From positions 1-44,002 of the forward strand of contig JOFO01000047.1 in NCBI GenBank assembly GCA_000721275.1: a DNA stretch of 44,002 bases, given 5' to 3'. This stretch comes from Microtetraspora glauca. Its GTDB lineage: Bacteria > Actinomycetota > Actinomycetes > Streptomycetales > Streptomycetaceae. Under the pieces are notes generated by a model. That model searched no databases. It was not told the DNA's origin and was given only the letters and a program-made list of their open reading frames with translations. The position numbers were made by a program, and so were the translations under genes. Of this stretch, positions 34,859 to 42,277 are shown in pieces. How positions within the stretch are numbered: the stretch's first letter is position 1; every line of letters begins with the position of its first letter.

Positions 34859-34874
34859 TGTGATTCAGATCACA
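34859..34874 (+). promoter_or_regulatory. CRP-type palindrome
   Basis: TGTGATTCAGATCACA is a perfect match to TGTGA-N6-TCACA, the classical CRP/FNR-family half-site arrangement. It is flanked by CCGG and ACCGG, which extend the symmetry. A possible -10 (TAGGGA, 34884-34889) follows. Streptomyces Crp is known to bind GTG-N8-CAC-like sites. The target would be the gene at 34973 or the chitinase region. Confidence 0.65.
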
Positions 34875-34920
34875 ACCGGTGGGTAGGGAAACCCGCGTAA
34901 GAGCGGGGGACCCTCGCGCT

Positions 34921-34961
34921 CTCTCCGTGTGGACGCGCACTCCGCGCGTCCCCATGGAGAG
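34921..34961 (+). promoter_or_regulatory. 18-bp leader hairpin covering the Shine-Dalgarno
   Basis: CTCTCCGTGTGGACGCGC (34921-34938) pairs with GCGCGTCCCCATGGAGAG (34944-34961): 17 of 18 pairs including one wobble, loop ACTCC. The 3' arm ends in GGAGAG, the first half of the Shine-Dalgarno GGAGAGGAG (34956-34964) of the next gene. Folding should limit translation initiation. It lies downstream of the CRP-like site and the candidate -10. Confidence 0.6.
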
Positions 34962-34972
34962 GAGTACGCACG

Positions 34973-35455
34973 ATGACAGCTACGGGGGCCTCCGGCGTCA
35001 AGGCCGCGGTGGAATGGCTGGCCGCGGTCGCGCCGGATCCGGACGCCTGCCGCTGGGAGTGGGAGCGCAACCCCCACGGGGTCGCCCTGCTGCCCGCCGG
35101 CCGGCGCTGGGACGTGCTGATCCTGCCGGGCGAGCTCGGCCATCCCACCCTCGACGTCCTGACCCGCCTGGTCGACCGGCCGGGGCCGGTCCTCGCCGAC
35201 TTCGGCGACTCCCGGACCGGCTTCTTCGTCCCGCCCGGCACGGCCGCCCGCTGGCTCGGCACCGGGGTCCGCGGCGCCGGCCCCGGCACCTGGATCGTCG
35301 TCCCGTACCCGGGGCGGCTGACCGGGGGAGTGCGCTGGCTGGTGCTGCCGGACGGGCGGGGCACCCTCACCGACCCCTCGCTGCTCGAACTCGCCATGCA
35401 CGAGGCCGCGGGCGAGCTGGCCCGTGCGCAGCCGCCCGGAGGGAGCGCCTCCTGA
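34973..35455 (+). CDS. Conserved hypothetical protein
   Basis: A 160-residue protein with no family I can name firmly. It starts with AVEWLAAVAPDPDACRWEWERNP and contains ALLPAGRRWDVLILPGELG, GPVLADFGDSRTGFFVPPGTAARWLGTGV and PGTWIVVPYPGRLTGGVRWLVLPDG. The pattern of an internal GTW-VPYP-GR segment recalls the N-terminal domain of bifunctional primase-polymerase-like proteins common in Streptomyces, but catalytic residues are not evident. The ATG at 34973 has a strong GAGAGGAG 8 bases upstream, in a predicted hairpin. It follows a CRP-like site and precedes the chitinase. Confidence 0.72.
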   Translation: MTATGASGVKAAVEWLAAVAPDPDACRWEWERNPHGVALLPAGRRWDVLILPGELGHPTLDVLTRLVDRPGPVLADFGDSRTGFFVPPGTAARWLGTGVRGAGPGTWIVVPYPGRLTGGVRWLVLPDGRGTLTDPSLLELAMHEAAGELARAQPPGGSAS

Positions 35456-35487
35456 CGCCGCCCTCCCCAACCCCCGTGTCGCCGAGA

Positions 35488-35520
35488 GGTCTTGACCACT
35501 TGATTGGTCTGGACCATGCT
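35488..35520 (+). promoter_or_regulatory. Chitinase promoter with tandem DasR-like (dre) sites
   Basis: GGTCTTGACC (35488-35497) and GGTCTGGACC (35506-35515) are near-palindromes 18 bases apart. They match the dre core TGGTCTAGACCA recognised by the GntR regulator DasR, which represses chitin genes until N-acetylglucosamine-phosphates bind. TTGACC (35492-35497) and CATGCT (35515-35520), 17 bases apart, form the likely -35 and -10, so the sites cover the promoter as in other Streptomyces chitinase genes. Confidence 0.75.
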
Positions 35521-35561
35521 ATGCCGCGCTCCACTCCGTTCCCCCACCCCCGGAGGCAGTC

Positions 35562-37364
35562 GTGGACCGCACCAGACCTCTCACCCTGCTGCTGGCGGGC
35601 GCGCTCGCCGTCGGCGGCCTCGCCGCGCTCACCCCGGCCGCCCAGGCCGCCGACACCGAACTCGCCCGCAACGGCGGCTTCGAGGCCGGCCTGGACGGCT
35701 GGACCTGCACGGCGGGCAGCGGCGCCGCCGTCGGCACGCCCGTCCGCAGCGGGACCAAGGCGCTCCAGGCCACCCCCGCCGGCGGCGACAACGCCAGGTG
35801 CTCCCAGACCATCACGGTCAAGCCGAACGCCGCGTACACGCTCAGCGGCTGGGTCCGCGGCAGCTACGTCCACCTCGGCGTCACCGGCACCGGCACCACC
35901 GACGGGTACGCCTGGACCCAGTCCGCCCCCGACTGGCAGAAGCTCACCAAGACCTTCACCACCGGCGCGAACACCACCTCCGTCACCGTCTACACCCACG
36001 GCTGGTACGGCACCCCCGCCTACCAGGCCGACGACCTCTCGCTGTACGGCCCCGGCGGCGACCCGGTCCAGATCCCCGCCGTCCCGACGGGCCTCACCGC
36101 CGGCAGCCCGACCGCCACCTCGGTGCCGCTCAGCTGGCCCGCGGTCGCGGGAGCCACCTCGTACCGGATCTACCGCGGCGGCACCGCCGTCGGCACCGCC
36201 ACCGGCACCTCGTACACCGCCACCGGCCTCGCCCCGGACACCGCGTACAGCTTCCAGGTCTCCGCCGTGAACAGCGCCGGCGAGTCCGCCCGGTCCACGG
36301 CCGTCACCGCCACCACCACCTCCGGCGGCGGCAACCCCGGCGGCCAGCTGCCCGCCCGCGCCCTCGTCGGCTACCTCCACGCCAGCTTCGCCAACGGCTC
36401 CGGCTACACCCGGATGGCCGACGTGCCGGACTCCTGGGACGTCATCAACCTCGCCTTCGGCGAGCCGACGTCGGTGACCTCCGGCGACATCCGCTTCAGC
36501 CTCTGCCCGCAGACCGAGTGCCCGAACGTCGAGTCGCCCGCCGACTTCAAGGCCGCCATCAAGGCCAAGCAGGCCGCCGGCAAGAAGGTCCTCATCTCCA
36601 TCGGCGGACAGAACGGCCAGGTCCAGCTCGCCACCACGGCCGCCCGCGACGCCTTCGTCGCCTCCGTCTCGAAGATCATCGACGAGTACGGCCTCGACGG
36701 CCTCGACATCGACTTCGAGGGCCACTCGCTCTCGCTCCAGACCGGCGACACCGACTTCCGCAACCCCACCAGTCCGGTGATCGTGAACCTGATCCAGGCG
36801 GTCAAGACCCTCAAGGCCAAGTACGGCTCGGGCTTCGTCCTGACCATGGCCCCCGAGACCTTCTTCGTCCAGCTCGGCTACCAGTTCTACGGCTCCGGCC
36901 CCTGGGGCGGCCAGGACCCGCGCGCCGGCGCGTACCTCCCCGTCATCCACGCCCTGCGCGACGACCTGACGCTGCTCCACGTCCAGGACTACAACTCCGG
37001 CCCGATCATGGGCCTCGACAACCAGTACCACTCCATGGGCGGCGCCGACTTCCACATCGCCATGACCGACATGCTGCTCGCCGGCTTCCCGGTCGCCGGC
37101 AACGCCGACCGCTTCTTCCCCGGCCTCCGCCCCGACCAGGTCGCCATCGGCCTCCCCGCCTCCACCCAGGCGGGCAACGGCCACACCACCCCCGCCGAGG
37201 TGAACAAGGCCCTGGACTGCCTCACCAAGAAGCAGAACTGCGGCACCTACCAGACCCGCGGCACCTGGTCCTCCCTGCGCGGCCTGATGACCTGGTCGAT
37301 CAACTGGGACCGCTTCAACAACTGGGAGTTCAGCCGGAACTTCGACGCGTACCCCTGGAGCTGA
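35562..37364 (+). CDS. chiB: Secreted family GH18 chitinase
   Basis: The 600-residue enzyme has a signal peptide (residues 1-29, ending AAQA), a beta-sandwich carbohydrate-binding module (about 30-160, LARNGGFEAGLDGWTCT ... YQADDLSLYG), and one fibronectin type III domain (about 170-255, PTGLTAGSPTATSVPLSW). The GH18 barrel (about 265-600) carries DGLDIDFE at residues 379-386, so E386 is the catalytic acid. This layout fits Streptomyces exochitinases. I use GTG 35562 with GGAGG seven bases ahead. The symbol follows my recollection of the syntenic S. coelicolor gene. Two DasR-like sites overlap its promoter. Its 3' end overlaps the converging PAP2 gene by 35 bases. Confidence 0.9.
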   Translation: MDRTRPLTLLLAGALAVGGLAALTPAAQAADTELARNGGFEAGLDGWTCTAGSGAAVGTPVRSGTKALQATPAGGDNARCSQTITVKPNAAYTLSGWVRGSYVHLGVTGTGTTDGYAWTQSAPDWQKLTKTFTTGANTTSVTVYTHGWYGTPAYQADDLSLYGPGGDPVQIPAVPTGLTAGSPTATSVPLSWPAVAGATSYRIYRGGTAVGTATGTSYTATGLAPDTAYSFQVSAVNSAGESARSTAVTATTTSGGGNPGGQLPARALVGYLHASFANGSGYTRMADVPDSWDVINLAFGEPTSVTSGDIRFSLCPQTECPNVESPADFKAAIKAKQAAGKKVLISIGGQNGQVQLATTAARDAFVASVSKIIDEYGLDGLDIDFEGHSLSLQTGDTDFRNPTSPVIVNLIQAVKTLKAKYGSGFVLTMAPETFFVQLGYQFYGSGPWGGQDPRAGAYLPVIHALRDDLTLLHVQDYNSGPIMGLDNQYHSMGGADFHIAMTDMLLAGFPVAGNADRFFPGLRPDQVAIGLPASTQAGNGHTTPAEVNKALDCLTKKQNCGTYQTRGTWSSLRGLMTWSINWDRFNNWEFSRNFDAYPWS

Positions 37365-38118
37365 CCACCCCGAGGACGAGGAACCCCAGGCAGAGACTGG
37401 CCAGCACGTCCAGCGGCCAGTGGAAGCCCCGCAGCACCAGGCCCGTCCCCGTCACCGCCGTCAGCACGGCGGCGACGGGGACGAGCCGCCGCGACACCAG
37501 GTACGCGGCGCCGAAGTACGCCACCATCGCCGTCGCCGTGTGACCGGACGGGTAGTAGCCGTGCGCCCACGGCTCCAGCGGACCGGGCCGGGCCGTCCAC
37601 TCCTTCAGCGGGACGACGAGCAGCGGTACGCAGGCCATCGCGAGCACCGCGAAGAGCGCCTGCCGCCGCCGGCCGCGCCAGACGGCGTACGCCGCCGCGG
37701 CGGCCAGCACGGGAAGCGCGACCGTCAGGTTGCCGAGGTCGGAGGCGAGTTCGGAGAGGCGCCGCGGGACCGTGTCCACCAGCGAGCGGGACACCCGCTC
37801 GTCGAGCCTGGCCAAGGGGCCGTGGACGAGCACCTGCCAGGTCACGACGGCGAGGGCGACGAGCGCCGAGAAGAGAGCCGGCCGCCCTGGAACAGGGGGG
37901 GTGGTTCCGGGGCGGCCGAGGGGATCGGGCTGCCGCGCGCCCCGGGGGGTGTGGGGCGGGCGGCCATCCGATCGGTGAGGAGTCCCGGGGCACGAGGCCC
38001 CGGAGGTGTGCGCTGCGGCACGGTGCGGGCGGGGCTGGGGAGGCTCCGCCCTGGGTGTTTCTCTCATCTGGAGAAGACCGTACGGCACGGAGAAGGGGAC
38101 CGACAGCGGGAAACGCAT
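37330..38118 (-). CDS. PAP2 superfamily phosphatase, membrane-bound
   Basis: The C-terminal 190 residues hold the PAP2 active site: KEWTARPGP (KxxxxxxRP-like), YPSGHTATAM (PSGH) and VLRGFHWPLDVLA (SRxxxxxHxxxD equivalent). About five membrane helices surround it. The family dephosphorylates phosphatidic acid, undecaprenyl pyrophosphate or related lipids. The start is uncertain: ATG 38118 gives 262 residues, while ATG 38067 removes 17 codons. The first 70 residues are Pro/Arg-rich with poorer third-position GC, and a 15-pair hairpin sits within that region. Its stop lies inside the chitinase gene. It follows gabT by about 54 bases on the same strand and may be co-transcribed. Confidence 0.78.
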   Translation of the reverse strand: MRFPLSVPFSVPYGLLQMRETPRAEPPQPRPHRAAAHTSGASCPGTPHRSDGRPPHTPRGARQPDPLGRPGTTPPVPGRPALFSALVALAVVTWQVLVHGPLARLDERVSRSLVDTVPRRLSELASDLGNLTVALPVLAAAAAYAVWRGRRRQALFAVLAMACVPLLVVPLKEWTARPGPLEPWAHGYYPSGHTATAMVAYFGAAYLVSRRLVPVAAVLTAVTGTGLVLRGFHWPLDVLASLCLGFLVLGVVSSRGTRRSSG

Positions 38119-38171
38119 CCCGCCATCGGCCCCCCACAGAGTCTTCACACCGTGTGGGCCACGGCCGTCGC

Positions 38172-39506
38172 TCAGAGCGCGGCGAGCGCCGACTCGATGA
38201 CGTCCAGACCCTCGTTGAGCAGGTCCTCGCCGATGACCAGCGGCGGGAGGAAGCGGAGTACGTTGCCGTAGGTGCCGCAGGTGAGGACCAGGACGCCCTC
38301 GTTGTGGCAGTACTTGGCGAGCGCGGCGGCGGCCTCGGCGGCCGGCTCCTTCGTCACCGGGTCCTTGACGAGCTCGATGGCGATCATGGCGCCGCGGCCG
38401 CGGATGTCGCCGATGACCGGGAACTTCTCCTGCATCGCGGTGAGGCGGCCCTTCATGACCTCCTCGATGCGCTTCGCCTTCGCGTTGAGGTCCAGCTCCT
38501 TCATCGTCTCGATGGCGCCGAGCGCACCGGCGCAGGCCACCGGGTTGCCGCCGTAGGTGCCGCCCAGACCGCCGCCGTGGACGGAGTCCATGATCTCGGC
38601 GCGGCCGGTGACGGCGGCGAGCGGCAGACCGCCCGCGATGCCCTTGGCGGTGGTGATGAGGTCCGGGACGATGCCCTCGTCCTCGCAGGCGAACCACTGG
38701 CCGGTGCGGCAGAAGCCGGCCTGGATCTCGTCGGCGACGAAGACGATGCCGTTGTCGTTGGCGAACTTCACGATCGCCGGCAGGAAGCCCTTGGCCGGCT
38801 CGATGAAGCCGCCCTCGCCGAGGACCGGCTCGATGATGATCGCGGCGACGTTGTCGGCGCCGATCTGCTTGGTGATCTGGTCGATCGCCTGGGCGGCGGC
38901 CTCCGGACCGGCGTTCTCCGGGCCGGTCGGCCAGCGGTAGCCGTAGGCGACCGGCACGCGGTACACCTCGGGCGCGAACGGACCGAAGCCCTGCTTGTAC
39001 GGCATGTTCTTGGCGGTGAGCGCCATCGTCAGGTTCGTCCGGCCGTGGTAGCCGTGGTCGAAGACGACGACGGCCTGGCGCTTGGTGTACGAACGGGCGA
39101 TCTTGACGGCGTTCTCGACGGCCTCGGCGCCCGAGTTGAACAGCGCCGACTTCTTGGCGTGGTCGCCCGGGGTCAGCTCGGCCAGCGCCTCGCAGACCTC
39201 CACGTAGCCCTCGTACGGCGTCACCATGAAGCAGGTGTGGGTGAAGTCCTGGAGCTGCGCGGAGGCGCGGCGCACGACGGCCTCGGCGGAGGCGCCCACG
39301 GAGGTCACGGCGATGCCGGAACCGAAGTCGATCAGCAGGTTGCCGTCGACGTCCTCGATGATGCCGCCGCCCGCGCGCTTGGTGAACACCGGCAGCGTGG
39401 ACCCCACGCCCCCGGCGACGGTGTCCAGCCGGCGAGCCTGAAGCTCCTGCGACTTCGGACCGGGAATGGCGGTGACGACGCGCCGCTCCTGCGGGACAGC
39501 GTTCAT
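38172..39506 (-). CDS. gabT: 4-aminobutyrate-2-oxoglutarate aminotransferase
   Basis: GabT converts GABA and 2-oxoglutarate to succinate semialdehyde and glutamate, the exit step for putrescine carbon. The 444-residue protein begins VPQERRVVTAIPGPKSQELQARR, the hallmark of actinobacterial GabT, and has SGAEAVENAVKIAR, DHGYHGRTNLTMALTAK, EPVLGEGGFI, VFVADEIQAGFCRTG and the PLP lysine in LITTAKGIAGG (K288). AGGAG lies 9 bases before the ATG at 39506. It is near but not in the polyamine operon. A PucR-type regulator lies beyond the next gene and could control it. Confidence 0.94.
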   Translation of the reverse strand: MNAVPQERRVVTAIPGPKSQELQARRLDTVAGGVGSTLPVFTKRAGGGIIEDVDGNLLIDFGSGIAVTSVGASAEAVVRRASAQLQDFTHTCFMVTPYEGYVEVCEALAELTPGDHAKKSALFNSGAEAVENAVKIARSYTKRQAVVVFDHGYHGRTNLTMALTAKNMPYKQGFGPFAPEVYRVPVAYGYRWPTGPENAGPEAAAQAIDQITKQIGADNVAAIIIEPVLGEGGFIEPAKGFLPAIVKFANDNGIVFVADEIQAGFCRTGQWFACEDEGIVPDLITTAKGIAGGLPLAAVTGRAEIMDSVHGGGLGGTYGGNPVACAGALGAIETMKELDLNAKAKRIEEVMKGRLTAMQEKFPVIGDIRGRGAMIAIELVKDPVTKEPAAEAAAALAKYCHNEGVLVLTCGTYGNVLRFLPPLVIGEDLLNEGLDVIESALAAL

Positions 39507-39752
39507 GCGGGGCTCCTGGGGTGATCTGGACGCTCTTGCGGGTTTCCTCCGCAGGCTAGGCGGGGCCACCGGCCCTGCGCATGCGACGGATGGGAGTGGT
39601 CCCGGCGTGTCCTTGTCCGTATCGGCCATACGCGCCGTTGTCCGGGGCGACGCCGTGCCATCGCCCTCATCCGGGGCATGATCCGGGGCCGAGGCTCTAG
39701 ATTGGGCCCGGACGACAGCGCCGCGGAGTCGAAGGGCCAGGGGGCAGGGGAC
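39507..39752. promoter_or_regulatory. Divergent region between gabT and the membrane ATPase
   Basis: This 246-base gap has no gene. TAGATT at 39698-39703 is a good -10 candidate for the plus-strand ATPase gene and supports the later ATG at 39753. Two copies of ATCCGGGG (39669-39676 and 39681-39688) lie in direct repeat just upstream of it. TTGTCCGTATCGGCCATA at 39613-39630 shares CCGTATC and its approximate symmetry with the palindrome at 43863-43880. No clear promoter for gabT was assigned. Confidence 0.4.
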
Positions 39753-42161
39753 ATGGAGTTCGAGGGCACGCACGGCTCGCGGAGCACACACGACGGGCGC
39801 CCGCCCGCCGACATCCCCCGCCCGGCCGCCGCCCCGGCCGCCGTCCCACCGATGCCGGCCACGGCGCCGCCTTCCGCGCCTCCTTTTGGACCCCCGAAGC
39901 CCGCCGCCGCGCCGGCCGCCGCCGCGCCGGCCGCCGCCCGGGGCCGGACCGCGTTCGCCGACTGGCTGCGGACGCCCCGGCCCGAGGCCGCCCCGGGCAT
40001 CTGGCGCCACGGGCACGTGCCCCGGCCCGACCGGGCGCCGGACGAGACCCCGCTGCGGACCGTGCTCGCGGGCGCGACGATCTCCTTCCTCGTGGCCGTC
40101 CTGTTCTGGTCGCTGCTCCGCAACGGCTACATCCCGTACTGGAGCGTGCCGATCCGCCTCTTCACGCCCGGTGACTGGTGGCGCCCGCTCGGCGGGGCGC
40201 CCGAGCCCGGCACCGGAGGCCCCGTCGCCCTCGCCGTCTACCGTTTCCTTCTCTTCGCGGGCGTCTTCGCCGGAATCGGCCGCTTCGGACGCTGGCCGTA
40301 CGCCTGGAACCGGCTCGCCCTGGAGTACGGACGCCGGGCCCAGTTCGTCCTCGCCGCGCTCGCCGGCCTCCTCACCGTCACGCTCGTCCGCGGCGACTGG
40401 CTGCCGCTGCGGCCCCTCGTCCTCTCGATGCTGCCGTACGACCTGACGTCGCCGGACGCCGTCTTCGCCAACCAGAAGATGGAGGACACGGCCACCCTGC
40501 TGCTCACCGTCGCCACCGCCCTGCCGTTCGTCTGGCTCGCCCTGCGCCGGGCCACCCCGCGGCCCGGCGCCACCCCGGCCACGACCCCCTCCTCGCCGGC
40601 CGCCGACCTCTCCGCCTGGCCCGAACTGCGGGCCGCCGGGCTCGACGAGGCGGCCGACCGGCTCGCCGCCGACGCGGCCTCCGGCGTCATGAACGACATC
40701 GACCTCGCCCGGATCAGGGCCGCCTGGGAGAACACCGGCCACGCCCCCGACCGGCAGGCCGCCTTCGTCCGCGAGGTCCACGCGCACGGTGCCGCCGCCT
40801 TCCCGCACCCGTCCGGCGCCCGTTTCCTGGCCGGCCGCACGGCAACGCACGACCTCGCCGTCCGGCAGGTGCGCCTCGGAACCGTCGCGGACACCGACCG
40901 CAACCCGTACGCGCGCCGCACCACCGGCCTCGCCCTCGACCCCGACGTGCTCGGCACCGGCATGCTCGTCGTCGGCCCCTCGGGCAGCGGCAAGACCACC
41001 CGTGTCGTCCGCCCCGTCGTCGAGTCCCTCGCCCTCCAGGCCCTCGCCGGACAGGCCGCCGTCGTCGTGGTCGGCTCCGACACCGCACCGCTCGGCCCGG
41101 ACGAGGCGTACGACGTCGTCATCCGCGTCGGCGACCCCTCCTCCCCGCACGACCTCGACCTCTACGGCGGCACCACCGACCCCGACCGCGCGGCGGCGCT
41201 GCTCGCCGACGTCCTGGCGACCGACACCATGGACACCCGCCGGGCCACCACCACCCTCGCCCAGCTCCTCGGCCCCTTCCACGCCGTCCACGGCCGCTTC
41301 CCCTCCGTCCCCGAGCTGCGCGAACTCCTCGACGGCGCCCCCGCCCTCCTCCAGCACCTGCGCGCCTCCCTCGACACGGCCGGCCACGCCTCCCTCGTCC
41401 GCGAACTCGACTCCCGCGCCCGGCAGCAGGGCACGGACGGCGACCCCGCCGGCACCCTCGCCGACCGGATCGCCCCGCTCGACCGCCCCGCCTTCGCCGG
41501 ATTCTTCGACACCTCGGGAGCCACCACGCCGTTCACCATGCGCGCCCTGGAGCACCCCGTGCGCGTCCGGATCGACCTGCCGGAGTCCGGACACGCCGAA
41601 GCCTCACGGCTCCTCGCCCGGCTCGTGCTCGCCCAGTTCCTCGGCCGGACCGCCGGCCGCACCGACCGGTCCCGCTTCGCCTGCCTCGTGCTCGACGACG
41701 CCGCGCACACGCTGACCGCGGCGACCGTCCGCGGCCTCCAGCGGCTGCGCTCCGCCCACGCCGGCGTCGTCCTCGGCCTCCGCACCGTCGACGACGTCCC
41801 CGAGCACCTGCGCACCCCGCTCTTCGGCGCGGTCGGCTGCCGGTTCGCCCTCGCCGGGGTCACCACCTGGGACGGCAAGCGGTTCGCGGAGACCTGGGGC
41901 ACCGAGTGGGTGGAGACCCGGGACGTCACCAGCCGGACCGTCCGGTCCGACGAACCGCTCACCCGGGTGGCGCACGCGGTGCGCAAGCTCGTCACCGGCC
42001 GGGCCGTCACCACCGACGCCGTGACCGTCCGCGAGGTCGAGCGCGAGCGCTGGTCCGCCTCCGACCTCGCGCACGGCGTGCCGCCCGGCCACGCGGTCCT
42101 CTCCCTCACCCATGTGCGGGGCGAGCACACCCCGCCGCTCCTGGTGGACCTGCGCAGCTGA
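39753..42161 (+). CDS. Membrane-anchored P-loop ATPase, VirD4/TraG/FtsK-like
   Basis: The 802-residue protein has an Ala/Pro-rich N terminus (about 75 residues), four membrane helices (about residues 100-285, e.g. LAGATISFLVAVLFWSLL and ATLLLTVATALPFVWLAL), and a large cytoplasmic domain. Walker A is GPSGSGKTT at 408-416 and a Walker B-like FACLVLDDAAH at 642-652. Between them TLAQLLGPFHAVHGRFPSVPELRELLDG and RLLARLVLAQFLG resemble coupling-protein (TraG/VirD4) and FtsK-type ATPases that move DNA or protein through membranes. I know no function for it. It is a single chromosomal gene with no conjugation genes nearby. ATG 39753 was chosen because a -10 candidate lies between it and an earlier in-frame ATG. 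Confidence 0.82.
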   Translation: MEFEGTHGSRSTHDGRPPADIPRPAAAPAAVPPMPATAPPSAPPFGPPKPAAAPAAAAPAAARGRTAFADWLRTPRPEAAPGIWRHGHVPRPDRAPDETPLRTVLAGATISFLVAVLFWSLLRNGYIPYWSVPIRLFTPGDWWRPLGGAPEPGTGGPVALAVYRFLLFAGVFAGIGRFGRWPYAWNRLALEYGRRAQFVLAALAGLLTVTLVRGDWLPLRPLVLSMLPYDLTSPDAVFANQKMEDTATLLLTVATALPFVWLALRRATPRPGATPATTPSSPAADLSAWPELRAAGLDEAADRLAADAASGVMNDIDLARIRAAWENTGHAPDRQAAFVREVHAHGAAAFPHPSGARFLAGRTATHDLAVRQVRLGTVADTDRNPYARRTTGLALDPDVLGTGMLVVGPSGSGKTTRVVRPVVESLALQALAGQAAVVVVGSDTAPLGPDEAYDVVIRVGDPSSPHDLDLYGGTTDPDRAAALLADVLATDTMDTRRATTTLAQLLGPFHAVHGRFPSVPELRELLDGAPALLQHLRASLDTAGHASLVRELDSRARQQGTDGDPAGTLADRIAPLDRPAFAGFFDTSGATTPFTMRALEHPVRVRIDLPESGHAEASRLLARLVLAQFLGRTAGRTDRSRFACLVLDDAAHTLTAATVRGLQRLRSAHAGVVLGLRTVDDVPEHLRTPLFGAVGCRFALAGVTTWDGKRFAETWGTEWVETRDVTSRTVRSDEPLTRVAHAVRKLVTGRAVTTDAVTVREVERERWSASDLAHGVPPGHAVLSLTHVRGEHTPPLLVDLRS

Positions 42162-42277
42162 GAGCGGCCCCCCGGCCGCCCTGGCACAATCAGGTGCGCC
42201 GCCCTCCCCAGCGGTGTCACCCCGCCGGGTGTGGAGTCGTCCGCGTCCGGTCGCGCTCAAAGGTCCGCCGGTTCCCG

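Noticed and set aside
39507..42161. The membrane ATPase as part of an integrative conjugative element
   Set aside because: No integrase, excisionase, relaxase, att-type repeats or tRNA were seen, and base composition matches the surroundings.
42164..42179. GCGGCC-CCCC-GGCCGC as a terminator after the ATPase gene
   Set aside because: Only six GC pairs without a tail; such short repeats are frequent at this GC content, so it was not listed.
40178..42277. N-terminal extension of the PucR frame through the membrane ATPase gene
   Set aside because: The upstream part is an Arg/Pro-rich alternative reading of the ATPase gene. The conserved PucR domain begins at the ATG at 42278.
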